Translations under genes and position numbers: made by a program
From: Acetobacteraceae bacterium
GTDB lineage: Bacteria; Pseudomonadota; Alphaproteobacteria; Acetobacterales; Acetobacteraceae
Length of the DNA: 46,968 nt
Direction of reading: 5' to 3'
Assembly (NCBI GenBank): GCA_947478535.1
Contig: CANJXD010000001.1
Coordinates: forward strand, 1-46,968
In this document: in pieces, positions 1-7,860 of the stretch
Layout of the letters: each line of letters begins with the position of its first letter
How positions within the stretch are numbered: the stretch's first letter is position 1
Notes under the pieces: generated by a model
Told to the model about the DNA's origin: nothing
The model's input: only the letters and a program-made list of their open reading frames with translations
Database searches by the model: none

Positions 1-1
1 C

Positions 2-163
2 GCGACCGGCGCCGACACGCTGCTGGCCGGCGACCTCGGCTGCCTGCTGAACATGGCGGGAAAGCTGAAGCGGGAAGGATCCACCGTGAAGGTGCGGCAT
101 GTGGCGGAAGTGCTGGCGGGCATCACCGGCGATGTCGCGCCGATCGGGGAGGCGAAGTCCTGA
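2..163 (+). CDS. lutA: Lactate utilization protein LutA, C-terminal end (partial)
   Basis: The last 53 codons of a (Fe-S)-binding protein; the 5' part lies outside the window. LutA is the cysteine-rich subunit of the LutABC complex that oxidises L-lactate to pyruvate in the cytoplasm. The visible tail, with GDLGCLLNMAGKL followed by a histidine and VAEVLAG, matches the end of the second CCG domain of the family. The TGA stop shares one base with the ATG of lutB, so the two genes are translationally coupled. Identity rests on this short tail plus the lutB and lutC genes that follow. Confidence 0.85.
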   Translation, partial: ATGADTLLAGDLGCLLNMAGKLKREGSTVKVRHVAEVLAGITGDVAPIGEAKS

Positions 164-1596
164 TGGTCCAGGTCACCTCCCCCGCCTTCAAGCGCAACGC
201 CGCCGCCGCGCTGGCCAATCCCGGGCTGCAGAAGGCGCTCGGCCAGGCCAAGGGCGCCTTCCTGCAACGCCGCGCCGTGGCCGTCGCCAACCTCCCGGAA
301 TTCGAGGCGCTGCGCGACATCGGGCGGGACATCAAGAACCACACCCTCGCCAATCTCGACTTCTACCTCGAGACCTATGCCGCGAATGTCGAGAAGGCGG
401 GCGGCCAGGTGCATTGGTGTTCCACCGCCGCCGATGCCCGCGCCGCGGTGCTCGAGATTTGCCGCAAGGCCGGTGCGAAGACCGTCACCAAGGGCAAGTC
501 GATGATCTCCGAGGAAATCGGGGTGAACGACCATCTGGAAGCGCAGGGGATCGAGCCGATCGAGACCGATCTCGGCGAGTACATCATCCAACTCCGCAAG
601 GAGCACCCGAGCCACATCATCGCCCCCGCCTTCCACCTGAACCGGGAGGATTGGGAGGCTGATTTCCGCCGCGCCCACACCGACCTGCCGAAGGACCGCG
701 TCTTCAACGAACGCCGGGACATCCTGGCGGAAGCCCGAACGCGGCTTCGCCAGCGCTTCCTCGCGGCCGATGTCGGCATCACCGGAGCGAATTTCCTGAT
801 CGCGGAATCCGGCTCCTCCGTCATTGTCACGAATGAAGGCAATGGCGACCTGACGCAGACGCTGCCGCGCGTGCACATCGTCCTCGCCAGCATCGAGAAG
901 GTGGTGCCGACGCTGGAGGACTGCACCTCGCTCCTCCGCCTGCTCGCGCGCAGCGCCACGGGGCAGGATTTTTCGGTCTACACCACTTTCTCCACCGGCA
1001 TCCGGCGCCAGGCCGACCTCGATGGGCCGGAGGAATATCACGTCATCCTGGTCGATAATGGCCGGTCCAACATGATCGGCACCGACTTCCAGGACATGCT
1101 GCGCTGCATCCGCTGCGCCGCCTGCATGAACCACTGCCCGGTCTATGGCGCGGTCGGCGGGCATGCCTATGGCTGGGTCTATCCCGGGCCGATGGGCAGC
1201 GTGCTGACACCCTCGCTGATCGGCGTGGAAAAGACCGGGCATCTGCCCAACGCCAGCACCTTCTGCGGCAAATGCGAAAGCGTCTGCCCCGTGAAGATCC
1301 CACTGCCGAAGCTGATGCGGCATTGGCGGGAACGCGAATTCGAACGCCATCTTTCTCCCCAGGGCATCCGCGGCAACATCGCGCTCTGGGCGTGGTTCGC
1401 CCGGCGGCCCGCGATGTACCGGCTGGCGACGCGCCTCGCCATCGGCGCCTTGTCGCTGCTCGCGCGCGGCCGTGGCGCCTTCCGCTCGCTCCCCTTTGCC
1501 GGCGGCTGGACGGAAGGGCGGGACCTGCCGGCGCCGGAGCCAGGCGGCACCTTCATGGCGCGCTACCAGGCCAGGCAGAAGGCGGCCCGGCGATGA
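163..1596 (+). CDS. lutB: Lactate utilization iron-sulfur protein LutB
   Basis: This 477-residue protein is the LutB subunit of the L-lactate oxidation complex, which carries iron-sulfur clusters and passes electrons from lactate. An N-terminal LUD domain covers roughly residues 60-300. Two ferredoxin-like cysteine clusters follow: CIRCAACMNHCP near residue 315 and CGKCESVCPVKIP near residue 368, the classic CxxCxxCxxxCP pair. Length is normal for the family. Its ATG overlaps the lutA stop by one base and its own stop overlaps the next small gene by four bases (ATGA), so it sits in a tightly coupled operon. Confidence 0.95.
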   Translation: MVQVTSPAFKRNAAAALANPGLQKALGQAKGAFLQRRAVAVANLPEFEALRDIGRDIKNHTLANLDFYLETYAANVEKAGGQVHWCSTAADARAAVLEICRKAGAKTVTKGKSMISEEIGVNDHLEAQGIEPIETDLGEYIIQLRKEHPSHIIAPAFHLNREDWEADFRRAHTDLPKDRVFNERRDILAEARTRLRQRFLAADVGITGANFLIAESGSSVIVTNEGNGDLTQTLPRVHIVLASIEKVVPTLEDCTSLLRLLARSATGQDFSVYTTFSTGIRRQADLDGPEEYHVILVDNGRSNMIGTDFQDMLRCIRCAACMNHCPVYGAVGGHAYGWVYPGPMGSVLTPSLIGVEKTGHLPNASTFCGKCESVCPVKIPLPKLMRHWREREFERHLSPQGIRGNIALWAWFARRPAMYRLATRLAIGALSLLARGRGAFRSLPFAGGWTEGRDLPAPEPGGTFMARYQARQKAARR

Positions 1597-1817
1597 GCGG
1601 ACAGGACGACGCCGAGCGCGTCTTCGGCTACCGCTTCGGCCAGGGTGAAGCCGCCCGCACGGCGCCGCGCCCCACCGGCACGCTGGCGGAAATCTACGCC
1701 GCCATCGACGCGGACAGCCCCGCCGCGCGGCTGGCCGACGACCTCGACCGCATCGAGCGCGCCCTTTCCACCCTCGAACAGGCCGTGCGCGACGCACGAG
1801 AGCAGGAGGGGCGATGA
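1593..1817 (+). CDS. Small uncharacterised protein inserted between lutB and lutC
   Basis: A 74-residue reading frame whose ATG overlaps the lutB stop and whose stop overlaps the lutC start, both by ATGA four-base overlaps. This double coupling is the best evidence that it is translated. The product starts MSGQDDAERVFGYRFGQ, has a TGTLAEIYAAIDAD segment and ends in a charged helix (DDLDRIERALSTLEQAV) that could form a short coiled coil. There is no signal peptide or membrane segment. I recognise no family. Position suggests a link to assembly or control of the Lut complex, but that is only inference. Confidence 0.75.
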   Translation: MSGQDDAERVFGYRFGQGEAARTAPRPTGTLAEIYAAIDADSPAARLADDLDRIERALSTLEQAVRDAREQEGR

Positions 1818-2533
1818 CCCGCGAAGCGATCCTCGGCGCGTTGCGGCGCGGGCTGAAGCGCGGCCCCCTGCCGGCCGATCAGCGCGCCATGCTCGAAGCC
1901 CGCATGGCGGCGCACCCGCGTCACCTGATCCCGGCACGCTCCCGCATCCCGCGCCCCGACCAGATCGCGCTGTTCATCCGCAACGTGGAGAAGGAATTCG
2001 GCACGGTGGAGCGCATCCCCGCGCTCGATGCCGTGCCCGCCGCGCTGGCGGATTACCTCGCCGCCCAGAACCTTCCCTCCGCCATCGCCATGGCGCCACA
2101 CCCCGAATTGCTGGCGATCGACTGGTCCAGCCGCCCGATGATCACGCGGGAAGCGCGGCGCGCGAGGGATACCGACGCGGTCTCGCTCCAGCATGGCTGG
2201 GCCGGGGTGGCGGAGACGGGGACGATCCTGTTCCCCTCCGACCCCACCCGCCCCACAACGCTAAACCTGCTGCCGGATACGGAAGTGGTGGTGCTGCGCG
2301 CCTCCGCCATCGTCGGCGCCTATGAGGAAGCCTGGGACCGGCTGCGGGTGGAACGGGTGGATGCGCTGACCGGCGGCTTCATGCCGCGCAACCTGATGTT
2401 CGTCACCGGCCCATCCCGCTCCGCGGATATCGAGCAGACGCTGGAGCTCGGCGCGCACGGCCCGCGGCGGTTGCATGTGCTGCTGGTGGAGGACGAGCCC
2501 GGAGCACGCCTCCCTTCCGCTGCCACGACCTAG
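1814..2533 (+). CDS. lutC: Lactate utilization protein LutC (LUD domain)
   Basis: A 239-residue LUD-domain protein, the third subunit of the LutABC lactate oxidation complex. The family pattern is visible: GWAGVAETGTILFP near residue 127 and a C-terminal TGPSRSADIEQTLELG stretch near residue 197, followed by the HGPRRLHVLLVE strand typical of LutC. The ATG overlaps the stop of the small preceding gene (ATGA). Ten bases after its TAG the next gene (Smr domain) begins, so read-through transcription is likely. Length is normal and no defect is seen. Confidence 0.93.
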   Translation: MTREAILGALRRGLKRGPLPADQRAMLEARMAAHPRHLIPARSRIPRPDQIALFIRNVEKEFGTVERIPALDAVPAALADYLAAQNLPSAIAMAPHPELLAIDWSSRPMITREARRARDTDAVSLQHGWAGVAETGTILFPSDPTRPTTLNLLPDTEVVVLRASAIVGAYEEAWDRLRVERVDALTGGFMPRNLMFVTGPSRSADIEQTLELGAHGPRRLHVLLVEDEPGARLPSAATT

Positions 2534-2543
2534 ACCCGAGCCG

Positions 2544-3101
2544 ATGATGCGGCGGCTGAAGGCGAAGGGGCTCACGCGCCACGATATCGCGCTGTGGCAC
2601 GCCTTCACGGCGGAGGTCATGCCGCTGTATGGCCATCGCCGTCCCGCCGCGCCGGAAGCCCCGCCCGCACCGCCCGACCCGCCTGTCAGCCAGCAAGCCA
2701 TCGTCCCGCCGCCCGCCGCCAAGCCAAAACTCGCCGTAATCCCCGAGATCCGGGTGGGCGAGGCCCCCGGCGGCCTCGACCGCAAGCGCTGGACGGCGCT
2801 GCGCCGCGGCGACATGCGGGCCGAGCGGGTGCTGGACCTGCATGGACGCCGGGTGCAGGACGCGCATGCGGCGCTGCGGCACTTCATCCTCGATGCGGCG
2901 GCGGATGGCATCCGCACCGTCACCGTCGTCACCGGCAAGGGACCGCAGCCGGAAGGCGGCATCCTCAAGCGCGAATTACCGCATTGGCTGAACGCGCCGG
3001 ATCTGCGGCCCCTGGTGCTCGGCGCCGCCCACCCGCACCCCACCAACGCCGGCGCGGTGAACCTGCTGCTGCGCCGGGCGCATCGCGCGCGCGGGCGATG
3101 A
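2544..3101 (+). CDS. Smr/MutS2-type domain protein
   Basis: A 185-residue protein whose C-terminal half is a Smr domain, a fold found in MutS2 and in small nucleic-acid nucleases. The signature LDLHGRRVQDAH begins near residue 96 and VVTGKG near 129; the H-P-H-P-T-NAGAV stretch completes the domain. A proline-rich linker precedes it and the N-terminus MMRRLKAKGLT fits stand-alone bacterial Smr proteins. The ATG at 2544 (a second ATG at 2547 is possible) lies just after lutC; an upstream frame extension would overlap lutC and is unlikely. Its stop overlaps the next gene by four bases. Substrate is not known. Confidence 0.88.
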   Translation: MMRRLKAKGLTRHDIALWHAFTAEVMPLYGHRRPAAPEAPPAPPDPPVSQQAIVPPPAAKPKLAVIPEIRVGEAPGGLDRKRWTALRRGDMRAERVLDLHGRRVQDAHAALRHFILDAAADGIRTVTVVTGKGPQPEGGILKRELPHWLNAPDLRPLVLGAAHPHPTNAGAVNLLLRRAHRARGR

Positions 3102-3493
3102 CGCCCTTCGGCGCCCGTCTGCGCGCCCTGCGCCGGCAGCGGCGGGTCACGCTGAAGGACATGGCGGCGGCGCTGCAGGTTTCCTCCGCCTATCTCTCGG
3201 CACTGGAACACGGGCATCGCGGGCGGCCCTCCGCCGGGCTGGTCCATCAGGTCAATGAATTCTTCGGCCTGATCTGGGACGAGGCGGAGGAACTGTCCGA
3301 CCTCGCCCGCCTGTCCCACCCCAAGGTCACGGTGGACACCGCCGGCCTGTCCCCCGAGGCGACGGCGCTGGCGAACCGGCTGTCCGACGCCATCCACCGG
3401 CTCAGCCCGCAGACCGTCGCCGCGATGCATGCGCTGTTGGACCGGGAAGTGCCTTCGGAAAAGCCGCGGCTGCGCCGGGCTGCGGGCCGGTAG
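3098..3493 (+). CDS. XRE-family helix-turn-helix regulator
   Basis: A 131-residue cytoplasmic DNA-binding protein. Residues 1-65 form a lambda-repressor-like helix-turn-helix: RLRALRRQRRVTLKDMAAAL, then SSAYLSALEHGHRGRPS, the recognition region. The C-terminal half (LSPEATALANRLSDAIHRL) is helical and may dimerise. Its ATG overlaps the Smr gene stop by four bases, so the two are co-translated. A Smr gene followed by an XRE gene of this type is, to my knowledge, a recurring pair in Rhodospirillales. Target genes are unknown. Confidence 0.88.
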   Translation: MTPFGARLRALRRQRRVTLKDMAAALQVSSAYLSALEHGHRGRPSAGLVHQVNEFFGLIWDEAEELSDLARLSHPKVTVDTAGLSPEATALANRLSDAIHRLSPQTVAAMHALLDREVPSEKPRLRRAAGR

Positions 3494-3571
3494 CCGGGGG
3501 CCGGGGGCCGGTAGCGCACGCGGCACCATTGCGCTTGCATGGCGGTTCGGTGACCGCGCGAAAGGCCCGCC

Positions 3572-4408
3572 TTGTCCACTTCGGTCATGCTTCTGGTGCT
3601 GTTCGGCGCGCTGCTCCATGCCGGCTGGAACGCGCTGGTAAAATCCGGCGCGGACAAGCTGCTGGACATGGCGCTGATCGTCGCCGGCACCGCCGTGGTC
3701 GCCGCCGTGGCGCTGCCCTTCCTGCCGCCCCCGGCGCGAGAGTCCTGGCCCTATCTGGCGGTATCGGGGTGCTTGCACGTCACCTATTTCGCCCTCGTCG
3801 CCGCCGCCTATCGCGCGGGGGATATGAGCCTCGCCTATCCGCTGATGCGCGGCACGCCGCCGCTCGCGGTCGCCCTCCTCGGCAATCTGCTGCTCGGCGA
3901 GTATCTGGGTGCGCTGGGCTGGGCGGGGGTGGCGCTGATTTCGGCGGGCGTCCTCGCCATGGCGCTGAAGCGCGGCGCGGCGGCGCAGGCCAGGCCCATC
4001 CTGCTGGCGCTGGCCAATGCTGTCGTCATCGCCGGCTACACGCTGCTGGATGGGCTTGGCGCGCGAGCTTCGGGCGCGCCCATCGCCTATGCGCTCTGGA
4101 CCTTCCTGCTGGCGGGTCTCGGCCTGCTGCCGCTCGTCGCCTGGCGGCGCCCGGGGCTGCTGGTGCCGCATCTCCGCGCCAAATGGCGGATCGGCGCCCT
4201 GGCTGCCACCGGTACCATCGGGTCCTATGCGCTGGCACTCTGGGCGATGACGGTGGCGCCCATCGCCGCCGTCGCGGCACTGCGGGAGACCTCGATCCTG
4301 TTCGGCGTCGTCATCGCCACCATCGTGCTGCGCGAAGTGCCGACCGCCACGCGCCTGGCCGGTGCCGCGCTGGTGGCAGTGGGTGCGGCCTGCCTCCGCC
4401 TCGCGTAA
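3572..4408 (+). CDS. DMT-superfamily (EamA-type) transporter
   Basis: A 278-residue integral membrane protein with about ten hydrophobic segments and two EamA halves. The first half contains HVTYFALVAAAYRAGDMSLAYPLMRG and the second repeats the pattern near residues 150-275, ending in REVPTATRLAGAALVAVGA. EamA proteins usually export metabolites or amino-acid derivatives; the substrate cannot be read from sequence. I use a TTG start at 3572 because AAAGG lies six bases upstream; an in-frame ATG at 3587 is the alternative. The opine-dehydrogenase-like gene follows 29 bases downstream on the same strand, so the two may form one transcription unit. Confidence 0.88.
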   Translation: MSTSVMLLVLFGALLHAGWNALVKSGADKLLDMALIVAGTAVVAAVALPFLPPPARESWPYLAVSGCLHVTYFALVAAAYRAGDMSLAYPLMRGTPPLAVALLGNLLLGEYLGALGWAGVALISAGVLAMALKRGAAAQARPILLALANAVVIAGYTLLDGLGARASGAPIAYALWTFLLAGLGLLPLVAWRRPGLLVPHLRAKWRIGALAATGTIGSYALALWAMTVAPIAAVAALRETSILFGVVIATIVLREVPTATRLAGAALVAVGAACLRLA

Positions 4409-4437
4409 TGTGTCCCTATCGAGCAGGAGAGACGGTG

Positions 4438-5502
4438 ATGCGGCTTGCGGTCCTGGGGGCGGGGGCGATCGGCCCCGCGGCGGCGGTGCTGGCGATCTCC
4501 CGCGGGCATGAGGCGGTGTTGTGGTCGCCCTCCGGCGCCGGCATTGCGGGGCTGGATGGCACGATGACGGCGGAAGGGCTGATCGCCGGGGATTTCCCCC
4601 TGCCCTCCACCACCAGCCTGGAGGAAGCATTTCGGGGGGCGGATGCCGCCTTCCTCGCCGTGCCTGCCTATGCCTTTCCCTCCGTCCTGCCGCGCATCGC
4701 CGCCGCCCTGCCGCGCGACCTGCCGCTGCTGATCGCGCCCGCCGCCAGCCTGTCGCCGGTGGTGCTGGATGCGCTGGTCGCCGCGCGCGGCGGCGATGCG
4801 GGCCGGGCCCCCATCGGCGCGATGGCGACAACCCCCGGCGGCGCGCGGCGCCTCGGTCCGGCGCGGGTGAAGGTGGCGATGCTGCGGTCCTCGGTGGAAA
4901 TGGCCGCCATCCCCGCCAGCGCCGCGCCCCAAATGGCGGCACTCGCGGAAACGCTGTTCGGCCTGTCCTGCCCCGTTTCGGCCGATGCGCTGCATGTCGC
5001 GCTGCTCAACCTCAACCCCATCGCCCATGGCGTGATGGCGCTGACCAATGTGACGCGCATGGAACACGCGGAGGATTGGTCGCAATACGCCATGATGACC
5101 CCCGCCGCCTGCCGCCTGATGGAAGCGATGGCGGCCGAGCGCGCGGCCCTCGCCGCTGCCTATGGCCACACCCTGCCTTCCCTGGCCGGCGTGCTGGCGC
5201 GGTCCAACAAGGTGGCGGAACTCAGCCTGGCGGATACCGCCGCCACCATCGCGGTGAAGCGCCCCGACGTGCTCGGCCCGAAGACGCTGGACACCCGCTA
5301 CGTCACGGAAGACGCGCCCTATGGCCTCGCCTTCTACCTGGCGGCGGCGGCTCCGAAGGCGGTGGCGATGCCGGTGACGGAAGCGGCGCTGCGAATGCTG
5401 GAAGTGCTGTGGGGGCAGGATTTGCGGCGGAACCCGCTGCTCGATGGCGTCGATCTCTCGGCGCTGCCGGCGATGCTGGAAAAGGGCGTCGGTCGGGGCT
5501 GA
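4438..5502 (+). CDS. NAD/NADP octopine/nopaline dehydrogenase family protein (paralogue 1)
   Basis: A 354-residue cytoplasmic oxidoreductase of the opine dehydrogenase family. Residues 1-30 are a Rossmann fold with the dinucleotide motif GAGAIGPAAA. The C-terminal domain has the family's N-P-x-x-H signature (LNPIAHGVMALTN, near residue 192) and an EDAPYGL segment carrying the expected acidic residue, so the catalytic His and Asp look intact. ATG 4438 follows a GGAGAG ribosome site. It converges with a paralogue whose stop lies only 12 bases away, and is preceded by a transporter gene. Substrates in such bacterial families are mostly unknown; I do not claim octopine. Confidence 0.85.
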   Translation: MRLAVLGAGAIGPAAAVLAISRGHEAVLWSPSGAGIAGLDGTMTAEGLIAGDFPLPSTTSLEEAFRGADAAFLAVPAYAFPSVLPRIAAALPRDLPLLIAPAASLSPVVLDALVAARGGDAGRAPIGAMATTPGGARRLGPARVKVAMLRSSVEMAAIPASAAPQMAALAETLFGLSCPVSADALHVALLNLNPIAHGVMALTNVTRMEHAEDWSQYAMMTPAACRLMEAMAAERAALAAAYGHTLPSLAGVLARSNKVAELSLADTAATIAVKRPDVLGPKTLDTRYVTEDAPYGLAFYLAAAAPKAVAMPVTEAALRMLEVLWGQDLRRNPLLDGVDLSALPAMLEKGVGRG

Positions 5503-5514
5503 GGGGGTGGACGC

Positions 5515-6567
5515 TCAGCGGGGATAGCCATCCCGCAGCAGCGCCGGCAGGTGCTCCATCTGCAGCCCCTCCAGCAGATCGTCGCCGGACAGCACGGCCC
5601 CCCACAGCGCTTCGAGCACGGTGATGGTGGCGGCGGTCAGCGGCATCGCCAGGCCCTGCGCATCGGCCAGGCGCTGCCACAGCGAAAGCCCGTAGGTCAC
5701 GGCCTCCGCGAGATGCGCGGCATCCAGCCCGCGCGGGCCGGGGGAAGGGCCTTGCTCGGCGGCAAGCGCCCGCATCATCGCGGCAAGCGGCGCCTCCGCC
5801 ACACCGAAGGCCGCATGCAGCGCGGTGGGGAGCCCTGGCACGGCATGGCCATAGGCCTCCGCCAGGGCGACGCGTTCGGCATCCAGGCGCTCCGCCAGGT
5901 GGCAGACCGCCGGCGTCATCTGCGCCAGCGCGTCCCACGCCTCCGCCGCCTCGATCCGGGTCGCATTGCCCAGCGCCAGCGCCGCCTGCAACACCGCCTC
6001 ATGGTTCGACAGTGCGGCGCCCAGCACATCGGGCAGCGGCAGGAAGGGCACGCCGAACAGGCCGGCGCAGAGTTCCGCCATGCGCGGCGCCGCCGCCGCC
6101 GGCAGGGCCGCCACCGGCACGCAATCCCGCAAGGCGACAATCCGCACCCGCTCCGGCGCCAGTCGCACCGCCACCACCGGCGGCATCGCCATCGCGGCGA
6201 TCGGCACCCGCCGGCCGATGCTCGCCAGCAGGCGGTCCAGCAGCAGCGGCGCCAGGGAATGGCTCGGCGCCAGCAGTACGGGAACGCCATCCTCCAGCAT
6301 CGGCGCCACGCGCCGCAGCACCGGGCCCAGCGCATGCGGCGGCACGCTGATCAGCGCGGCATCGGCGCCCGCCAAGGCCCGCGCCGCATCCACCGCGACA
6401 TCGACCCGCGCCGAGCCCGCGAGCGCGCCCTCCACCTCCAGCGCCCCGCCAATGCCATGCGTGCCGCCGCCCCGCGGCGACCAGAGCGCGACGTCATGGC
6501 CACGGCTGACGGCCAACGCCGCCGCCGCCGTTCCCACGGCCCCCGCTCCCAGCACGGCAAGACGCAT
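5515..6567 (-). CDS. NAD/NADP octopine/nopaline dehydrogenase family protein (paralogue 2)
   Basis: A 350-residue paralogue of the convergent gene at 4438-5502. Both start MRLAVLGAGA and share the SRGHxxxLWSP pattern, so the Rossmann domain is intact. The C-terminal domain aligns well (ATRIEAAEAWDALAQMTPAVC against the TRMEHAEDW region of the other copy). However, the N-P-x-x-H signature reads EAVLQ here and the EDAPYGL segment reads EAVTYGL, so both predicted catalytic positions are replaced. It may use another substrate or have lost the reductive step. The start lies eight bases after the Bug-protein stop, which suggests one operon. Confidence 0.83.
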   Translation of the reverse strand: MRLAVLGAGAVGTAAAALAVSRGHDVALWSPRGGGTHGIGGALEVEGALAGSARVDVAVDAARALAGADAALISVPPHALGPVLRRVAPMLEDGVPVLLAPSHSLAPLLLDRLLASIGRRVPIAAMAMPPVVAVRLAPERVRIVALRDCVPVAALPAAAAPRMAELCAGLFGVPFLPLPDVLGAALSNHEAVLQAALALGNATRIEAAEAWDALAQMTPAVCHLAERLDAERVALAEAYGHAVPGLPTALHAAFGVAEAPLAAMMRALAAEQGPSPGPRGLDAAHLAEAVTYGLSLWQRLADAQGLAMPLTAATITVLEALWGAVLSGDDLLEGLQMEHLPALLRDGYPR

Positions 6568-6574
6568 GGCGTGG

Positions 6575-7663
6575 CTATTCGAGGGAGATGTTGAGTGGCG
6601 CGGCCACCGCGGTCCACCGCGCCAGATCTTCGCGCAGCAACGCCCCGAAGGCCTCCGGCCCCGCGCCATTGGCCACCGAGCCCAGCGCCGGCAGCCGCGT
6701 CTTCACGAGATCGCTGTCCAGCCCCTTGGTGAACTCGGCGCGCCAGCGTTCCACGATCGGTGCCGGGGTGCGCGCGGGGCCGGCAAGCCCGGTCCAGATC
6801 GAGGCCTCGAAGCCAGGCACGCCGCCCTCGATCAGCGTCGGCACCTCCGGCGTCGCCGGAAACCGCTCCCGCGACGTCACGCCGAGCACCCGCATCTGCG
6901 CGCCGGACACCGCCATGACGGAAGCGACGGAGACGAACATCAGCCCGATGCGCCCCGCGGCCAGGTCATTGAACGCCGCCGCCGCGCCACGATAGGGCAC
7001 GTGCTCGACGTTCAGCCGCTCCCGCGCCTTCAGGTCTTCCATGATCAGGTGCGTGTTGGTGCCGATGCCGGTGGAGGCATAGGGGATGGGGTTGGGTGCC
7101 GCGCGGCAATAGGCGATCAGCTCCTTCAGGTCCCGCGGCGGCAGGCTCGGCGCCACCACCAGGGCGACGGGGCTGTCGCTGAGATGGAGGATGGGTGCGA
7201 AATCGGCCACGGGATCATAGCCGAGCCGCCGGCCAATGGCCTTGGCGATGGTGGTCTGCCCGGCGGTGACCAGCAGCAGCGTCAGGCCATCCGGCGCCGC
7301 GCGGGCCACTTCCTGCGCACCGATGATGCCACCGGCGCCCGCGCGGTTTTCCACCACCATGTTCTGGCCGACGCTTTGCGACACGGCCTGGGCAAACAGC
7401 CGCCCGAGCACATCCTGGCTGCCGCCCGGCGCGAAGGGGACGATGAGCCGCACGGTCCGATCCGGCGCCCAGAGTGCCTGCGCGGAGGCAGCGCGGGCGA
7501 GGAAGGGGGAGCCCAGGGCAGCGCCGATGACGACGCGGCGCCGGACCGCCAAGGCCAGGAGGGGGGCGGGGGTGGGGGCGGGGCCGGGGCCGGGGCCGGG
7601 GCCGGGGCCGGGGCCGGGGCCGGGGCCGGGGCCGGGGCCGGGGGAATGCAGGCGAGGCGGCAT
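6575..7663 (-). CDS. Tripartite tricarboxylate transporter substrate-binding protein (Bug/TctC family)
   Basis: A 362-residue periplasmic solute receptor of the Bug family, which binds carboxylates. The mature part begins near ALWAPDRTVRLIVPFAPGG, the family hallmark, and runs at normal length to the stop. The export signal is RRRVVIGAALGSP followed by ARAASAQA and looks Tat-compatible. The ATG at 7663 has an AGGAGG site eight bases upstream, the best ribosome site in reach. That start places about ten Gly-Pro dipeptides, encoded by the GGGGCC repeat, ahead of the signal peptide. A TTG at 7552 would skip the repeat but has no ribosome site. No TctA/TctB membrane genes are nearby. Confidence 0.88.
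   Translation of the reverse strand: MPPRLHSPGPGPGPGPGPGPGPGPGPGPAPTPAPLLALAVRRRVVIGAALGSPFLARAASAQALWAPDRTVRLIVPFAPGGSQDVLGRLFAQAVSQSVGQNMVVENRAGAGGIIGAQEVARAAPDGLTLLLVTAGQTTIAKAIGRRLGYDPVADFAPILHLSDSPVALVVAPSLPPRDLKELIAYCRAAPNPIPYASTGIGTNTHLIMEDLKARERLNVEHVPYRGAAAAFNDLAAGRIGLMFVSVASVMAVSGAQMRVLGVTSRERFPATPEVPTLIEGGVPGFEASIWTGLAGPARTPAPIVERWRAEFTKGLDSDLVKTRLPALGSVANGAGPEAFGALLREDLARWTAVAAPLNISLE
7580..7639. repeat. (GGGGCC)10 hexanucleotide repeat
   Basis: Ten perfect, uninterrupted GGGGCC units on the plus strand, flanked by further G-rich sequence. On the minus strand they read GGCCCC and encode Gly-Pro dipeptides at the N-terminus of the Bug-type binding protein. The unit is six bases, so gain or loss of copies changes protein length without shifting the frame. 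Confidence 0.97.
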
Positions 7664-7860
7664 CGGAGGAGCCTCCTGTCGAAGATGGACCATGGCCGCA
7701 CCATGTCGTGCCCGGCCGCGTCGCACAACGCGCAATTCGCCTTTCTCCACAATGACAAGCAACGCGGTCTTCACCCGATGCCTTGTCCGGTAGCAGCTTT
7801 CACACCTTCATCGCGAGGCTTTCATTGCGCTGTCACGGCGCAAGCCTTTAATGCCGATCC

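Noticed and set aside
3489..3516. A CCGGGGG-type short tandem repeat after the XRE gene
   Set aside because: Only two to three imperfect units in a non-coding gap; too little to interpret.
2261..4942. A minus-strand open frame of 893 codons opposite lutC, smr, the XRE gene and the EamA gene
   Set aside because: It is Arg/Pro/Gly-rich with no recognisable domain and lies opposite well-identified genes; it is a GC-rich shadow frame.
7580..7639. CRISPR-like or mobile repeat array
   Set aside because: The units are contiguous six-base repeats without spacers, so it is a simple sequence repeat.
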